A stretch of DNA of 6,273 nt from Bacteroidales bacterium 45-6 (GTDB lineage Bacteria; Bacteroidota; Bacteroidia; Bacteroidales; Dysgonomonadaceae). A program made the translations under genes and the position numbers. Below the pieces are notes generated by a model that was given only the letters and a program-made list of their open reading frames with translations, was not told the DNA's origin and did not search any database. Of this stretch, positions 1 through 6,273 are shown piece by piece. The stretch lies in NCBI GenBank assembly GCA_001897035.1, contig MKRS01000597.1, positions 1 to 6,273 of the forward strand. Direction: 5' to 3'. Position 1 is the first letter of the stretch, and each line of letters starts with the position of its first letter.

Positions 1-1101
1 TTCGGGAATATCCGGCACCGGGTAGCTTACCGATTTTTTCATCAGCTCGCGCAAGGCCAAGTATTTGGGCGTGGGCCAACCGGCCTCGCTGATGGGTGCG
101 TCGTAGTCGTAGCTGGTGATGTCGGGCTGGATGTCGTGTTCGTCATTGTAATTGGCTCCCGAGGTGAATCCGAAATTGGTTCCACCATGCACCATATACA
201 CATTGAAACTCACCTTGTTTTGCAAATATTTTTCGGCTTGCTTCACCGTTTGTTCGGGCTGGATACGGGTGAAAGGCTCACCCCAATGGTCGAGCCATCC
301 GGGATAGAACTCGGCCACCATGTAGGGGCCGCCCGGATAATGCTTGTCCACCGCTTTTCTCAGGTTGTCGATGTTGTCCTCGCCGTTGGCTGTTGGCAGA
401 ATGCCGTCAATAGCCCCGTTGTCGAACAACCACGAGCCGTCGGAAGTGAACATCGGCACGTCAAACCCGGCATCCTTCAGCATCTTTTGGATGGAAAGGT
501 AATACTGTCGGTGCTTCTCACGGGAAATATTTGTCCGTTGCGACATGTAGGATCCAAATTCATTCTCAGCCTGCACCATGATGACGGGGCCGCCATGCGT
601 AATTTGCAAATCACGCACCTGCTCCGCCATTTTATGAACATACACCTTGCAGGAATCCAAGAACGGCTGGTTGGAACGGATTTGCAAGTCCTTGTTGTTT
701 TGCAGCCACCAGGGATAGCCCCCGAACTCCCACTCGGCACACACGTAGGGGCCGGGACGGAGAATGACAAACAAGCCTTCCTCCTGCGCCGTGCGAATGT
801 ATTCGCCCAAGTTCCTGTTGCCCGTCTTGAAATCCCAAACTCCCGGAGCCGTGTTGTGGTAGTTCCAGAAAACGTAGGTGGCTACGGTATTGAGACCCAT
901 GGCCTTCATCATCCTCATGCGGTGACGCCAGTATTCCTTTGGCACGCGGGGATAGTGCATCTCGCCGGAATGGATCTGCACCGGCTTGCCGTCGTAGAGG
1001 AATTGGCCGCCAGCTATTTGAAATGTGTGAGGCTTCTTTTGGGCAAATCCCGGATTAACTCCAAGCAGGATCAGGAGTGCCAATAGTGCTATTTTTTTCA
1101 T
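1..1101 (-). CDS. GH35 beta-galactosidase, secreted; N-terminal 367 residues, 3' end outside window
   Basis: Predicted exo-acting beta-galactosidase removing terminal beta-linked galactose, probably in the periplasm or outside the cell. The frame is open through base 1, so the C-terminal part is missing. A type I signal peptide is visible (MKK, hydrophobic residues 4-19, likely cleavage in GFA-Q near residue 20). The GH35 barrel starts near residue 30 with the conserved GEMHYPR stretch (46-52), TYVFWNYH (75-82), RPGPYVCAEWEFGG (115-128), QAENEFGSY (177-185), MVAEFYPGW (261-269), VHGGTNFGF (304-312) and SYDYDAP (330-336). By family knowledge the acid/base is Glu181 and the nucleophile Glu264; both are present. 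The ATG at 1101 is the natural start, directly before the signal peptide. It lies 19 bp after the stop of the GH29 gene upstream, suggesting co-transcription. Whether the preference is beta-1,3, 1,4 or 1,6 cannot be read from the sequence. Confidence 0.95.
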   Translation of the reverse strand, partial: MKKIALLALLILLGVNPGFAQKKPHTFQIAGGQFLYDGKPVQIHSGEMHYPRVPKEYWRHRMRMMKAMGLNTVATYVFWNYHNTAPGVWDFKTGNRNLGEYIRTAQEEGLFVILRPGPYVCAEWEFGGYPWWLQNNKDLQIRSNQPFLDSCKVYVHKMAEQVRDLQITHGGPVIMVQAENEFGSYMSQRTNISREKHRQYYLSIQKMLKDAGFDVPMFTSDGSWLFDNGAIDGILPTANGEDNIDNLRKAVDKHYPGGPYMVAEFYPGWLDHWGEPFTRIQPEQTVKQAEKYLQNKVSFNVYMVHGGTNFGFTSGANYNDEHDIQPDITSYDYDAPISEAGWPTPKYLALRELMKKSVSYPVPDIPE

Positions 1102-1120
1102 CGTCGTATTTATAAGTTGC

Positions 1121-2566
1121 TCAATAGACCGCCAGAGAGGAGATGACCGGGCAAGCCTTCGAAGCGGTAATATTTATCCTGATTTTGCGGGCTTTGATGG
1201 GTTCTATCTTCAGGATCCGCTTGTGGCCGATGGTTGTCTCCTCGGCCATCTTTTTCCATTGCCCGTTTTCGAAGGCTTCCACGTTGAAAGCCTTCACACG
1301 CTGGCCCAGTTTTATGTATTCCTGAAGGACAATGTAGTTGATCGGAATATTTTTTTTCCAAGTCAGTTCGATGCTGGCCGACTTTTCGCCGTCGTTGGTT
1401 GCCCAATAATTTCCGGGCTTGCCGTCAATAAGATTGGATGCCGAATAGAGCGGGGAATTTCCCCTCACGGAAGACGCTTTTACCTTGGCAAGCCGGGCGT
1501 AATCGAATTTGAACTCCTTGTCGAGCAAGGCACGGAATCCCTCCAAAGCTTTCACATCGTTTTCGTGGAAAAGCCCCCTTCTGTCGGGAGGAACATTCAG
1601 CAGCATGAGCGATCCCCGTCCCACGGTGTTGAGATAGATGGCGAAGAGTTGCTCCGGAGTTTTCACCAAGTTGTCTTCTTTGGCGTGGTAGAACCATCCC
1701 GGACGAATGGAAACGTCCGATTCGGCAGGCACCCAGTGGGTTCCGTTCTCGGATCCTGTCCCCAACAATTCTTCAACGCCCGCCTTGCCGGCAAAGAGGG
1801 TATCGGAATCTATCGTGTTCCAATTGGTCTTGCTGACACGTCCCTCCTCGTTGCCACACCAACGCACACCGGGGCCGGCATCACTGAAGAAGATGACATT
1901 GGGCTGTATGCTCCGCACCAAGTCGAGCGTTTTAGGCCACTCATAGTAAGTCTGCTTGTCCACGCTGCGCTTCTCGTTGGCTCCGCCGTAATATCCGGTT
2001 CCCCCATTTGCCCCGTCAAACCACATTTCGAAGATCGGTCCATAGTTCGTAAACAGTTCCTTCAATTGGTTCCGGTAATAGTCGATGTACGACGACTGAC
2101 CATAGTCGGCACGGTTTCTGTCCCAAGGTGACAGATACACCCCGAATTTCACGCCCTGCACCTTGCATTGATCCGATAGTTCCCTCACTATGTCTCCTTT
2201 TCCGTTCTTATAAGGGCTGTTCTTGATCGAATGTTCGGTGTATTTTGTAGGCCAGAGGCAAAATCCGTCGTGGTGTTTGCAGGTGAGGATAATCCCTTTG
2301 AACCCGGCTTTTTTCAATACGCCAACCCACTGTTTGGTGTTTACCTCGGTGGGGTTGAACACCGATTCCGCTTCATTGCCCATTCCCCATTCCAAATCGG
2401 TGAAAGTGTTGGTGGTGAAATGGACAAATGCGTTCAGCTCCATGTCGTGCCAAGCCAGCTGGGCATCCGTTGGAACGGGATAGACAGGAGCAGGCGGCAA
2501 ACTGTTTTTTTGTGAAAAAGCGAGGAGCGACAGATTTATGGAGAGGATTATCAAAAGATTTTTCAT
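1121..2566 (-). CDS. GH29 alpha-L-fucosidase, subfamily B-like, with C-terminal F5/8 type C domain
   Basis: Predicted retaining alpha-L-fucosidase, 481 residues, secreted (signal peptide about 1-19, MKN then a hydrophobic run ending LLAFSQ; no lipobox cysteine). The catalytic barrel spans about 30-350: HFTTNTFTDLEWG (49-61), TCKHHDGFCLWPTKYT (95-110), YLSPWDRN (144-151), FEMWFDGANGG (179-189) and LMLLNVPPDRRG (320-331). Asp184 in WFDG is the expected nucleophile. Glu240 in RWCGNEEG (235-242) fits the place where subfamily B enzymes carry the acid/base; this is inferred from memory of the family. Residues about 355-481 form an F5/8 type C (discoidin, CBM32-like) domain, shown by SASNLIDGKPGNYWATND (376-393), VLQEYIKLGQRVKAF (413-427) and TTIGHKR (444-450). 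Subfamily B enzymes usually act on alpha-1,3/1,4-linked fucose in branched Lewis-type structures. The gene starts 7 bp after the stop of the propeller gene, so translation is probably coupled. Stop codon is TGA. Confidence 0.93.
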   Translation of the reverse strand: MKNLLIILSINLSLLAFSQKNSLPPAPVYPVPTDAQLAWHDMELNAFVHFTTNTFTDLEWGMGNEAESVFNPTEVNTKQWVGVLKKAGFKGIILTCKHHDGFCLWPTKYTEHSIKNSPYKNGKGDIVRELSDQCKVQGVKFGVYLSPWDRNRADYGQSSYIDYYRNQLKELFTNYGPIFEMWFDGANGGTGYYGGANEKRSVDKQTYYEWPKTLDLVRSIQPNVIFFSDAGPGVRWCGNEEGRVSKTNWNTIDSDTLFAGKAGVEELLGTGSENGTHWVPAESDVSIRPGWFYHAKEDNLVKTPEQLFAIYLNTVGRGSLMLLNVPPDRRGLFHENDVKALEGFRALLDKEFKFDYARLAKVKASSVRGNSPLYSASNLIDGKPGNYWATNDGEKSASIELTWKKNIPINYIVLQEYIKLGQRVKAFNVEAFENGQWKKMAEETTIGHKRILKIEPIKARKIRINITASKACPVISSLAVY

Positions 2567-2573
2567 GATTCAA

Positions 2574-4442
2574 TTATTTTGAAATAATGTCAACATTGTC
2601 GATATAATAAACTGCCCTGGATGCAGGCTCGTCGGCCCCTGGCAGCGGCGGAGCGGGCTGCTGGTTGGGCGTTCCTCGGTCGGGCTTGTTGCGGTATTCG
2701 CCAGTGCAGAACGAGAAACGCTCCACCGACTTCACCGCCTCGGTCAATCGGGCATTTTCGAGTACCTTTTTGCCATTTACCGACAAGGAAAAGCAACCAT
2801 TCAGCGAAGCATTCACCTCTAAGTCAACATCGTACCATTGTCCAGATTCATACTTTTGCAACCTTTTGACTTCGCTTCCATCCAAGGCATAAAGATAACC
2901 TTTTTCGTTGAACCACAACCTCACTGGGCGGTTTCCATAGCGGTCGTTAACTTCTATTTTCATTATCCCCCTGTCGTTTTGCTTGGGGCATATTTTGAAC
3001 TTCAATTCAACATGCGTCCCCGTCTGAAATATCCGGACAGCCTTTGCATAGTCGTAAGGGTCGCTATCGGCCAGTTCCAAGCTTTTGTTCTTTGCATCGG
3101 GAAATGCGGCCACCTCCACGGAAGCCCATTTTGGTGCATAGACGTTCCAGCCGATAATTGCTCCACCCACTTTCATATTGTTAAAATGATCGTGCACATC
3201 ACCATCCACGCCGTATTTCACAGGGACAGGCACACGGCTCACCCAAATATCTTCTTTGTTCATGCTATACGTGAGCCACATATCGCTTCCGGGAGGAGTT
3301 CCATTTCCTTCCACTATGCCACGCGTGTAATTGGGACCAAAATCTTTCCACCTACCGAAAAACCTGCGGGGTGGAACTTCTCCTTGAACCACCACCATGT
3401 TGTCGTAGATCGTTCCATCGTCGCCAGTGACGGCAATGAGCGGGTAGCGGTATTCCTGAGTCGCAATAGGATTATAGACCATAGCATAACGCCCGTCCGC
3501 AGTGCGTTGACCCCAGTTTTTGCCACCCGGCATGATGAGTGTGGGCGATTTGACGGGATGGGAAACCGTTGCCCCGTTGTCGTCCGAAAGAGCGGCCATC
3601 GATTTTTTCCACAAAAGAACGGTTTTCCCGTCCTTCCGGTGGTAGAAGCAGGTGGCTTCCAAGCTGTCGCGCATCGCTCCCAAAGGATAGTAATTGTCGT
3701 CTTTTCCGGTGTCCTCGTCCAACCACTGCAAGGTGACGAGTTTGTTGGCAAGCAAGTCCTGGCAGGCCTTGACAAAACCCGCATCTTTCGAACGAGTGAA
3801 AAAAGGATAGGCAGTGTTGCTTCCGTCCCAATGGTTGTAGCTGCTATAACGAATAAAATAGATGGGGCCGTAAGACCCATCCTTGTATATCTCGCGAACC
3901 ACGCGTCCAATTCCTCCTTTGCCAAAAGGGTGGTCGGTGTGCCCATAAAATCCCGAAACCAGCAGGCGGCCATCGGGAGCTACGTAGAAGCCCATCCGCT
4001 GGTGCATCATGTAGCCGGTGTATCCTTCGGGAATTTTCACGCCATCAGGAGCTTCATAAACGGGGAACACCACTTCGGGCTTCGACCAGTGACGACCGTC
4101 GTCGGAGGTGGAGAGCATGTCGTGGACAGGAGCCACGTGTTCATCCGCCTCACCACTGATGTATTCGACATAAAAACGATTATTCCAATAACAAATATTC
4201 GGGGCATGGTTGTATGTCCAACCAAATCCATCCGCTTTTTCGGGGTGAGTCCTGTTGGCCCGCACCACTTGGCGGCTATCCACACCCACCGCCCAACGGA
4301 GTTTCCCATCGTGGACAGTGGGATCGGCTATTTCGCCGCCCACATAGCGGACAGGCTCGGAGGCACTGCCAGTCTGTGACAACAAAGTCAGTCGACATCC
4401 CGCCATCAGGCACAAGCAATATGTTATAAGCCTTTTATTCAT
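2574..4442 (-). CDS. BNR/sialidase-fold beta-propeller enzyme with C-terminal LamG-like domain, putative lipoprotein
   Basis: 622 residues from the chosen start; activity not recognised with certainty. Residues about 30-410 look like a sialidase-type beta-propeller with Asp-box-like repeats: STSDDGRHW (111-119), LSDDNGATV (285-293) and VTGDDGTIY (338-346), the last preceded by YRYP (331-334). Other likely active-site blocks are YNHAPNICYWNNRFYVEY (77-94) and MMHQRMGFYVAPDGRLLVSG (145-164). Residues about 423-622 resemble a concanavalin/LamG sandwich (YESGQWYDVDLEVN, VNGKKVLENA, final YYIDNVDI). The usual N-terminal sialidase RIP motif is absent, so it may be a divergent GH33-type sialidase or a propeller enzyme of another specificity, such as the L-rhamnose/glucuronate-active families (GH145, PL27, PL42). 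The start at 4442 is preferred to an in-frame ATG at 4463 because it gives MNKR plus a hydrophobic stretch, and A-rich sequence lies before it. LMAG-C (Cys16) is a plausible lipobox. It sits 7 bp ahead of the GH29 gene. Confidence 0.75.
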   Translation of the reverse strand: MNKRLITYCLCLMAGCRLTLLSQTGSASEPVRYVGGEIADPTVHDGKLRWAVGVDSRQVVRANRTHPEKADGFGWTYNHAPNICYWNNRFYVEYISGEADEHVAPVHDMLSTSDDGRHWSKPEVVFPVYEAPDGVKIPEGYTGYMMHQRMGFYVAPDGRLLVSGFYGHTDHPFGKGGIGRVVREIYKDGSYGPIYFIRYSSYNHWDGSNTAYPFFTRSKDAGFVKACQDLLANKLVTLQWLDEDTGKDDNYYPLGAMRDSLEATCFYHRKDGKTVLLWKKSMAALSDDNGATVSHPVKSPTLIMPGGKNWGQRTADGRYAMVYNPIATQEYRYPLIAVTGDDGTIYDNMVVVQGEVPPRRFFGRWKDFGPNYTRGIVEGNGTPPGSDMWLTYSMNKEDIWVSRVPVPVKYGVDGDVHDHFNNMKVGGAIIGWNVYAPKWASVEVAAFPDAKNKSLELADSDPYDYAKAVRIFQTGTHVELKFKICPKQNDRGIMKIEVNDRYGNRPVRLWFNEKGYLYALDGSEVKRLQKYESGQWYDVDLEVNASLNGCFSLSVNGKKVLENARLTEAVKSVERFSFCTGEYRNKPDRGTPNQQPAPPLPGADEPASRAVYYIDNVDIISK

Positions 4443-4478
4443 TTGTTGATTTGTTGTCCACATCCTTCATTTCCGAAT

Positions 4479-4497
4479 AAAAGCATGTGGAGCTTTT
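4479..4497. repeat. Small inverted repeat AAAAGC/GCTTTT in the propeller gene leader
   Basis: A perfect 6-bp inverted repeat, AAAAGC (4479-4484) and GCTTTT (4492-4497), with a 7-base loop. On the plus strand it is followed by CTTTTTG, resembling a weak terminator, but no plus-strand gene leads into it. On the minus strand it lies 36 bp before the propeller start codon at 4442. The stem has only two G-C pairs, so it may be chance in AT-rich DNA. Confidence 0.25.
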
Positions 4498-4515
4498 CTT
4501 TTTGATGTTTCGAAA

Positions 4516-4552
4516 AGAGGCCATGCCCTAAACGGTGTAGGGCATTTCCTCT
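4516..4552 (-). terminator. Imperfect hairpin, possible terminator or attenuator after the GH29 gene
   Basis: A perfect 8-bp inverted repeat, ATGCCCTA (4523-4530) and TAGGGCAT (4538-4545), encloses a 7-base loop. It is extended by AGAGG (4516-4520) pairing with CCTCT (4548-4552), with a 2-by-2 internal mismatch between the two helices, giving 13 pairs in total. Read on the minus strand, the 3' arm runs into four T residues (CCTCTTTTCG), a short U-tract. It lies about 100 bp after the stop of the GH29 gene and 73 bp before the propeller ATG, so it could end the upstream transcript, or partially terminate or stabilise an operon message. The short U-tract and the internal mismatch make it a weak terminator at best. 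Confidence 0.45.
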
Positions 4553-4651
4553 ATTCTAACTTACATAAATAAATAGTAAAAAACACAAGGCTCTCACGAG
4601 TTTCTCTTTATAATCTTATCTCGATTGATTGTTTCTTGGCGTCGGCATGAC

Positions 4652-6082
4652 TCAAAAAGAAAATGCCAATGCCGGATATTTTCCTTTCTTCAAGAAGGAG
4701 TTAGGAATGTCCACCACCACCTTGTCACCCATGCGCTTCCAGGAAATGCAAGCTCCGGTGGCAAGCAGCTTCATCTTAGTCTCTTTTTGCGGGATATTTC
4801 CCCGCCATTCAATTTTTTTCGGAACATTCTCCCCTTCGGGAAGACGCACCAAAGCGTAATGAACCTTGCCGTCCTTACTTTGCGTGAAAAAAGTTTCCCC
4901 ATCCCTGAAAACGGCGGATTCCCTGGTGCCATAAATAGCGTCACCATTGATTTTCAGCCAGCCGCCTATCTGTTTCAACAAGGCGACCTCTTCTGGCTCG
5001 ATCGTGCCGTCTGCACGGGGGCCGACACCAAGCAGCAAGCTGCCTCCTTTGGCCACAATTTCTATCAATTTGTGGATCACTTTGGTCGGAGACTTGTACT
5101 GCTCGTTAGGCACCCATCCCCAGGCATTGCCCAAGGTGATGCAACTTTCCCAAGGATGATCCAAGGCTTTGTCCGGAATCGCCTGTTCGGGAGTCTGGTA
5201 GTTTTCGTAAGGCCCTGCCACGGTACGATCCACCACAAGCAAGCCCGGTTGCGCTTCCCGCGCCATCTTGGCTATGCGTGGAATATCCACCTCCTGGCTC
5301 CATGTCGGAATAGCCGCACCCCAAGCCCGCACTTCGTCGGTCACAGTTTCGAGCGGACGCACCCAGCCTCCATCGAGCCAAAGCAGGTCTATCGAGCCAT
5401 AATTGTGCATCAACTCGCTGATTTGGTTGTAGGTGAATTGCTTGAAGCGGCTCCATTTCCACGGATACTTACGTATGTCGTAATTCACGTTGCGGTCGGG
5501 CGTGGCGTATTTCGACCACCAGAAATCCTGCGAATGCCAATCGGGTTTGGAGAAATAGGCTCCGATCATGAACCCTTGATCCCGAAAAGCCTGAAAAACA
5601 TATTTGGCCACATCCGCCCTTGGATTGACGCCAAAAGGGCCGTTGGTAATTTTATAGTCGGTCTGCCGGGTATCAAACATGTTGAAGCCATCGTGGTGCT
5701 TAGTCGTGAACACCAAGTAGCGCATTCCGGCATCCTTAGCGGCTTGCGCCCATTGCTCCGGATTGAATTTTGTGGGATTGAAATCTTTGCTCAAGCCCCA
5801 GTACCATTTTTTGTAATCTTCATATACACTCGTACTGTCGCGTTCGATCCACGGTTCGGAACAAATCTGCCACGACTCGATGATGCCGGGCACGGCATAG
5901 ATTCCCCAGTGGATGAGGATACCGAATTTCAGGTCTTGCCATTTGTCTAATTTGGCCCGCACATCGGGCTCCGACGGCCATTGGTAGGAGGACGACTGAT
6001 GGTGCAGGTTGTTTTCCTGCGCCGACACAAAATGGCAGGAAAAAGCAAAGAGGAGCAATGTTGCCAAGCGGGCATACTTCAT
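4652..6082 (-). CDS. GH29 alpha-L-fucosidase, subfamily A-like, secreted
   Basis: Predicted retaining alpha-L-fucosidase, 476 residues from the ATG at 6082, close to the usual size of single-domain GH29 enzymes. A signal peptide is clear (MKYARL, hydrophobic core, likely cleavage in FVSA-Q near residue 21), placing the enzyme in the periplasm or outside. GH29 signatures in order are KFGILIHWGIY (52-62), FTTKHHDGFNMFD (125-137), GAYFSKPDW (174-182), DLLWLDGGWV (232-241) and SLLLGVGPRADGTIEPEE (348-365), then IGGWLKINGDAIYGTR (372-387). Asp237 in WLDGG is the expected nucleophile. The acid/base is poorly conserved in subfamily A; Glu293 or Glu299 in PYENYQTPEQ (291-300) and Glu312 are candidates. 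Residues about 388-476 form the usual C-terminal beta-sandwich. The frame extends three codons upstream to a GTG at 6091, but the ATG sits directly at the signal peptide. Subfamily A members usually have relaxed linkage preference. It starts 41 bp after the preceding gene's stop. Confidence 0.92.
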   Translation of the reverse strand: MKYARLATLLLFAFSCHFVSAQENNLHHQSSSYQWPSEPDVRAKLDKWQDLKFGILIHWGIYAVPGIIESWQICSEPWIERDSTSVYEDYKKWYWGLSKDFNPTKFNPEQWAQAAKDAGMRYLVFTTKHHDGFNMFDTRQTDYKITNGPFGVNPRADVAKYVFQAFRDQGFMIGAYFSKPDWHSQDFWWSKYATPDRNVNYDIRKYPWKWSRFKQFTYNQISELMHNYGSIDLLWLDGGWVRPLETVTDEVRAWGAAIPTWSQEVDIPRIAKMAREAQPGLLVVDRTVAGPYENYQTPEQAIPDKALDHPWESCITLGNAWGWVPNEQYKSPTKVIHKLIEIVAKGGSLLLGVGPRADGTIEPEEVALLKQIGGWLKINGDAIYGTRESAVFRDGETFFTQSKDGKVHYALVRLPEGENVPKKIEWRGNIPQKETKMKLLATGACISWKRMGDKVVVDIPNSFLKKGKYPALAFSF

Positions 6083-6123
6083 GTTATTCACAATTTACGA
6101 GTAATATTTTTTGTCTTTTTGAT

Positions 6124-6273
6124 TTATTCGGACAAGCCGCCCTTGCCACGGTACAATCGCACAGGACCATCAAGTTTCACCTTCACCACAGTGACGTATT
6201 TGTCGTCCTGCGATTTGGGAACATCGATATAAACTAAGCCGGGAACGGGACTCCACGAGATTTTGCCAACAAC
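6124..6273 (-). CDS. C-terminal 49 residues of a probable GH29-type fucosidase, 5' part outside window
   Basis: The frame is open to the right edge and ends at a TAA at 6124-6126; it is short and truncated. The tail includes GKISWSPVPGLVYIDVPKS and then KYVTVVKVKLDGPVRLYRG, the strand pattern of the C-terminal beta-sandwich common in alpha-L-fucosidases (a ligand-free sandwich ending in a Val/Lys-rich strand). It also aligns by eye with the end of the neighbouring GH29 protein: ISW, then V-(I/V)-D-(V/I)-P-x-S, at matching spacing. No catalytic residue is in view, so another sandwich-tailed hydrolase family cannot be excluded. Same strand and a 41-bp gap to the next gene suggest one operon. 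Confidence 0.55.
   Translation of the reverse strand, partial: VVGKISWSPVPGLVYIDVPKSQDDKYVTVVKVKLDGPVRLYRGKGGLSE

Larger units (their letters stand above)
4443..4651. other. Intergenic region between GH29 gene and propeller gene
   Basis: This 209-bp AT-rich stretch is the only sizeable gap in the window. On the minus strand it carries the 3' tail of the upstream GH29 transcript and the leader of the propeller gene. It holds two inverted repeats (4516-4552 and 4479-4497), listed separately. Just before the ATG at 4442 the minus strand reads ACAACAAATCAACAA, an A-rich leader of the kind common in Bacteroidetes. No sequence matches the Bacteroides promoter pattern (TTTG, then about 20 bases, then TAnnTTTG) well enough to call; the closest -7-like string, TATTTATG on the minus strand near 4570, has no properly spaced TTTG partner. 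Confidence 0.7.

Noticed and set aside
136..1086. Plus-strand reading frame of 316 codons opposite the GH35 gene
   Set aside because: The minus-strand GH35 frame has a full set of conserved motifs including both catalytic glutamates; the plus-strand product resembles nothing.
1223..2131. Plus-strand reading frame of 302 codons opposite the subfamily B GH29 gene
   Set aside because: Shadow of the GH29 gene; no support from motifs or context.
2838..4379. Long plus-strand reading frame of 513 codons opposite the propeller gene
   Set aside because: The translation has no recognisable domain, signal or family motif and lies entirely antisense to a gene with clear domains. It arises from the codon usage of the opposite strand.
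4443..4463. Upstream ATG at 4463 as start of the propeller gene, adding MWTTNQQ
   Set aside because: It places seven polar residues before the signal peptide's MNKR n-region; the ATG at 4442 gives a normal lipoprotein signal and follows an A-rich leader.
4435..4470. Minus-strand 11-codon reading frame (ATG at 4470 to TAA) overlapping the propeller start
   Set aside because: It could be imagined as a leader peptide, but it is very short, has no regulatory codon run, and such frames occur often by chance.
4625..5950. Plus-strand reading frame of 441 codons opposite the subfamily A GH29 gene
   Set aside because: Antisense to a gene with all GH29 motifs; the translation is rich in His, Pro and Arg with no domain pattern.
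6083..6091. GTG at 6091 as start of the subfamily A GH29 gene
   Set aside because: An ATG three codons later sits directly at the signal peptide (MKYARL); the GTG adds only two asparagines and is the weaker start codon.
6083..6123. Search for a terminator or promoter in the 41-bp gap before the GH29 gene
   Set aside because: Only AT-rich sequence with short A/T runs is present; no stem-loop or promoter pattern could be supported.

Overview
The window looks like part of a carbohydrate-degradation locus (a polysaccharide utilization locus, PUL) from a Bacteroidetes genome, most likely order Bacteroidales. The reasons are a dense one-direction run of secreted glycoside hydrolases, signal peptides ending in short '(F/S)xxAQ' or 'FSQ' type cleavage sites, AT-rich sequence in front of start codons without a clear Shine-Dalgarno, and enzyme families (GH29, GH35, BNR/sialidase-fold) that typically cluster in PULs of this phylum. 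No SusC/SusD pair, regulator, RNA gene, mobile element or CRISPR array is present, so the PUL assignment rests on the enzyme content alone.

All genes lie on the minus strand, so transcription order runs from high to low coordinates. (1) 6273-6124: C-terminal tail of a gene cut by the window edge, resembling the C-terminal beta-sandwich of GH29 alpha-L-fucosidases. (2) 6082-4652: complete GH29 alpha-L-fucosidase with the general (subfamily A-like) architecture. (3) A 209-bp intergenic region holding two inverted repeats. (4) 4442-2574: BNR/sialidase-fold beta-propeller with a C-terminal LamG-like sandwich and a probable lipoprotein signal; its exact activity is unknown. (5) 2566-1121: second GH29 fucosidase, subfamily B-like, with a C-terminal F5/8 type C (discoidin/CBM32-like) domain. 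(6) 1101-1: N-terminal 367 residues of a GH35 beta-galactosidase, cut by the left edge. Genes 4, 5 and 6 are separated by only 7 and 19 bp and probably share a transcript; genes 1 and 2 are separated by 41 bp.

Taken together, the products would remove terminal fucose in more than one linkage, then terminal beta-galactose, with the propeller protein removing another terminal sugar (sialic acid, or rhamnose/uronate as in Rha-GlcA-active propeller families) from the same glycan. Candidate substrates are a fucosylated host glycan (mucin or milk-oligosaccharide type) or a fucosylated plant arabinogalactan; the sequence alone does not decide. The long plus-strand reading frames are antisense shadows of these genes. 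The enzyme families are known; the least explained item is the propeller protein's activity.
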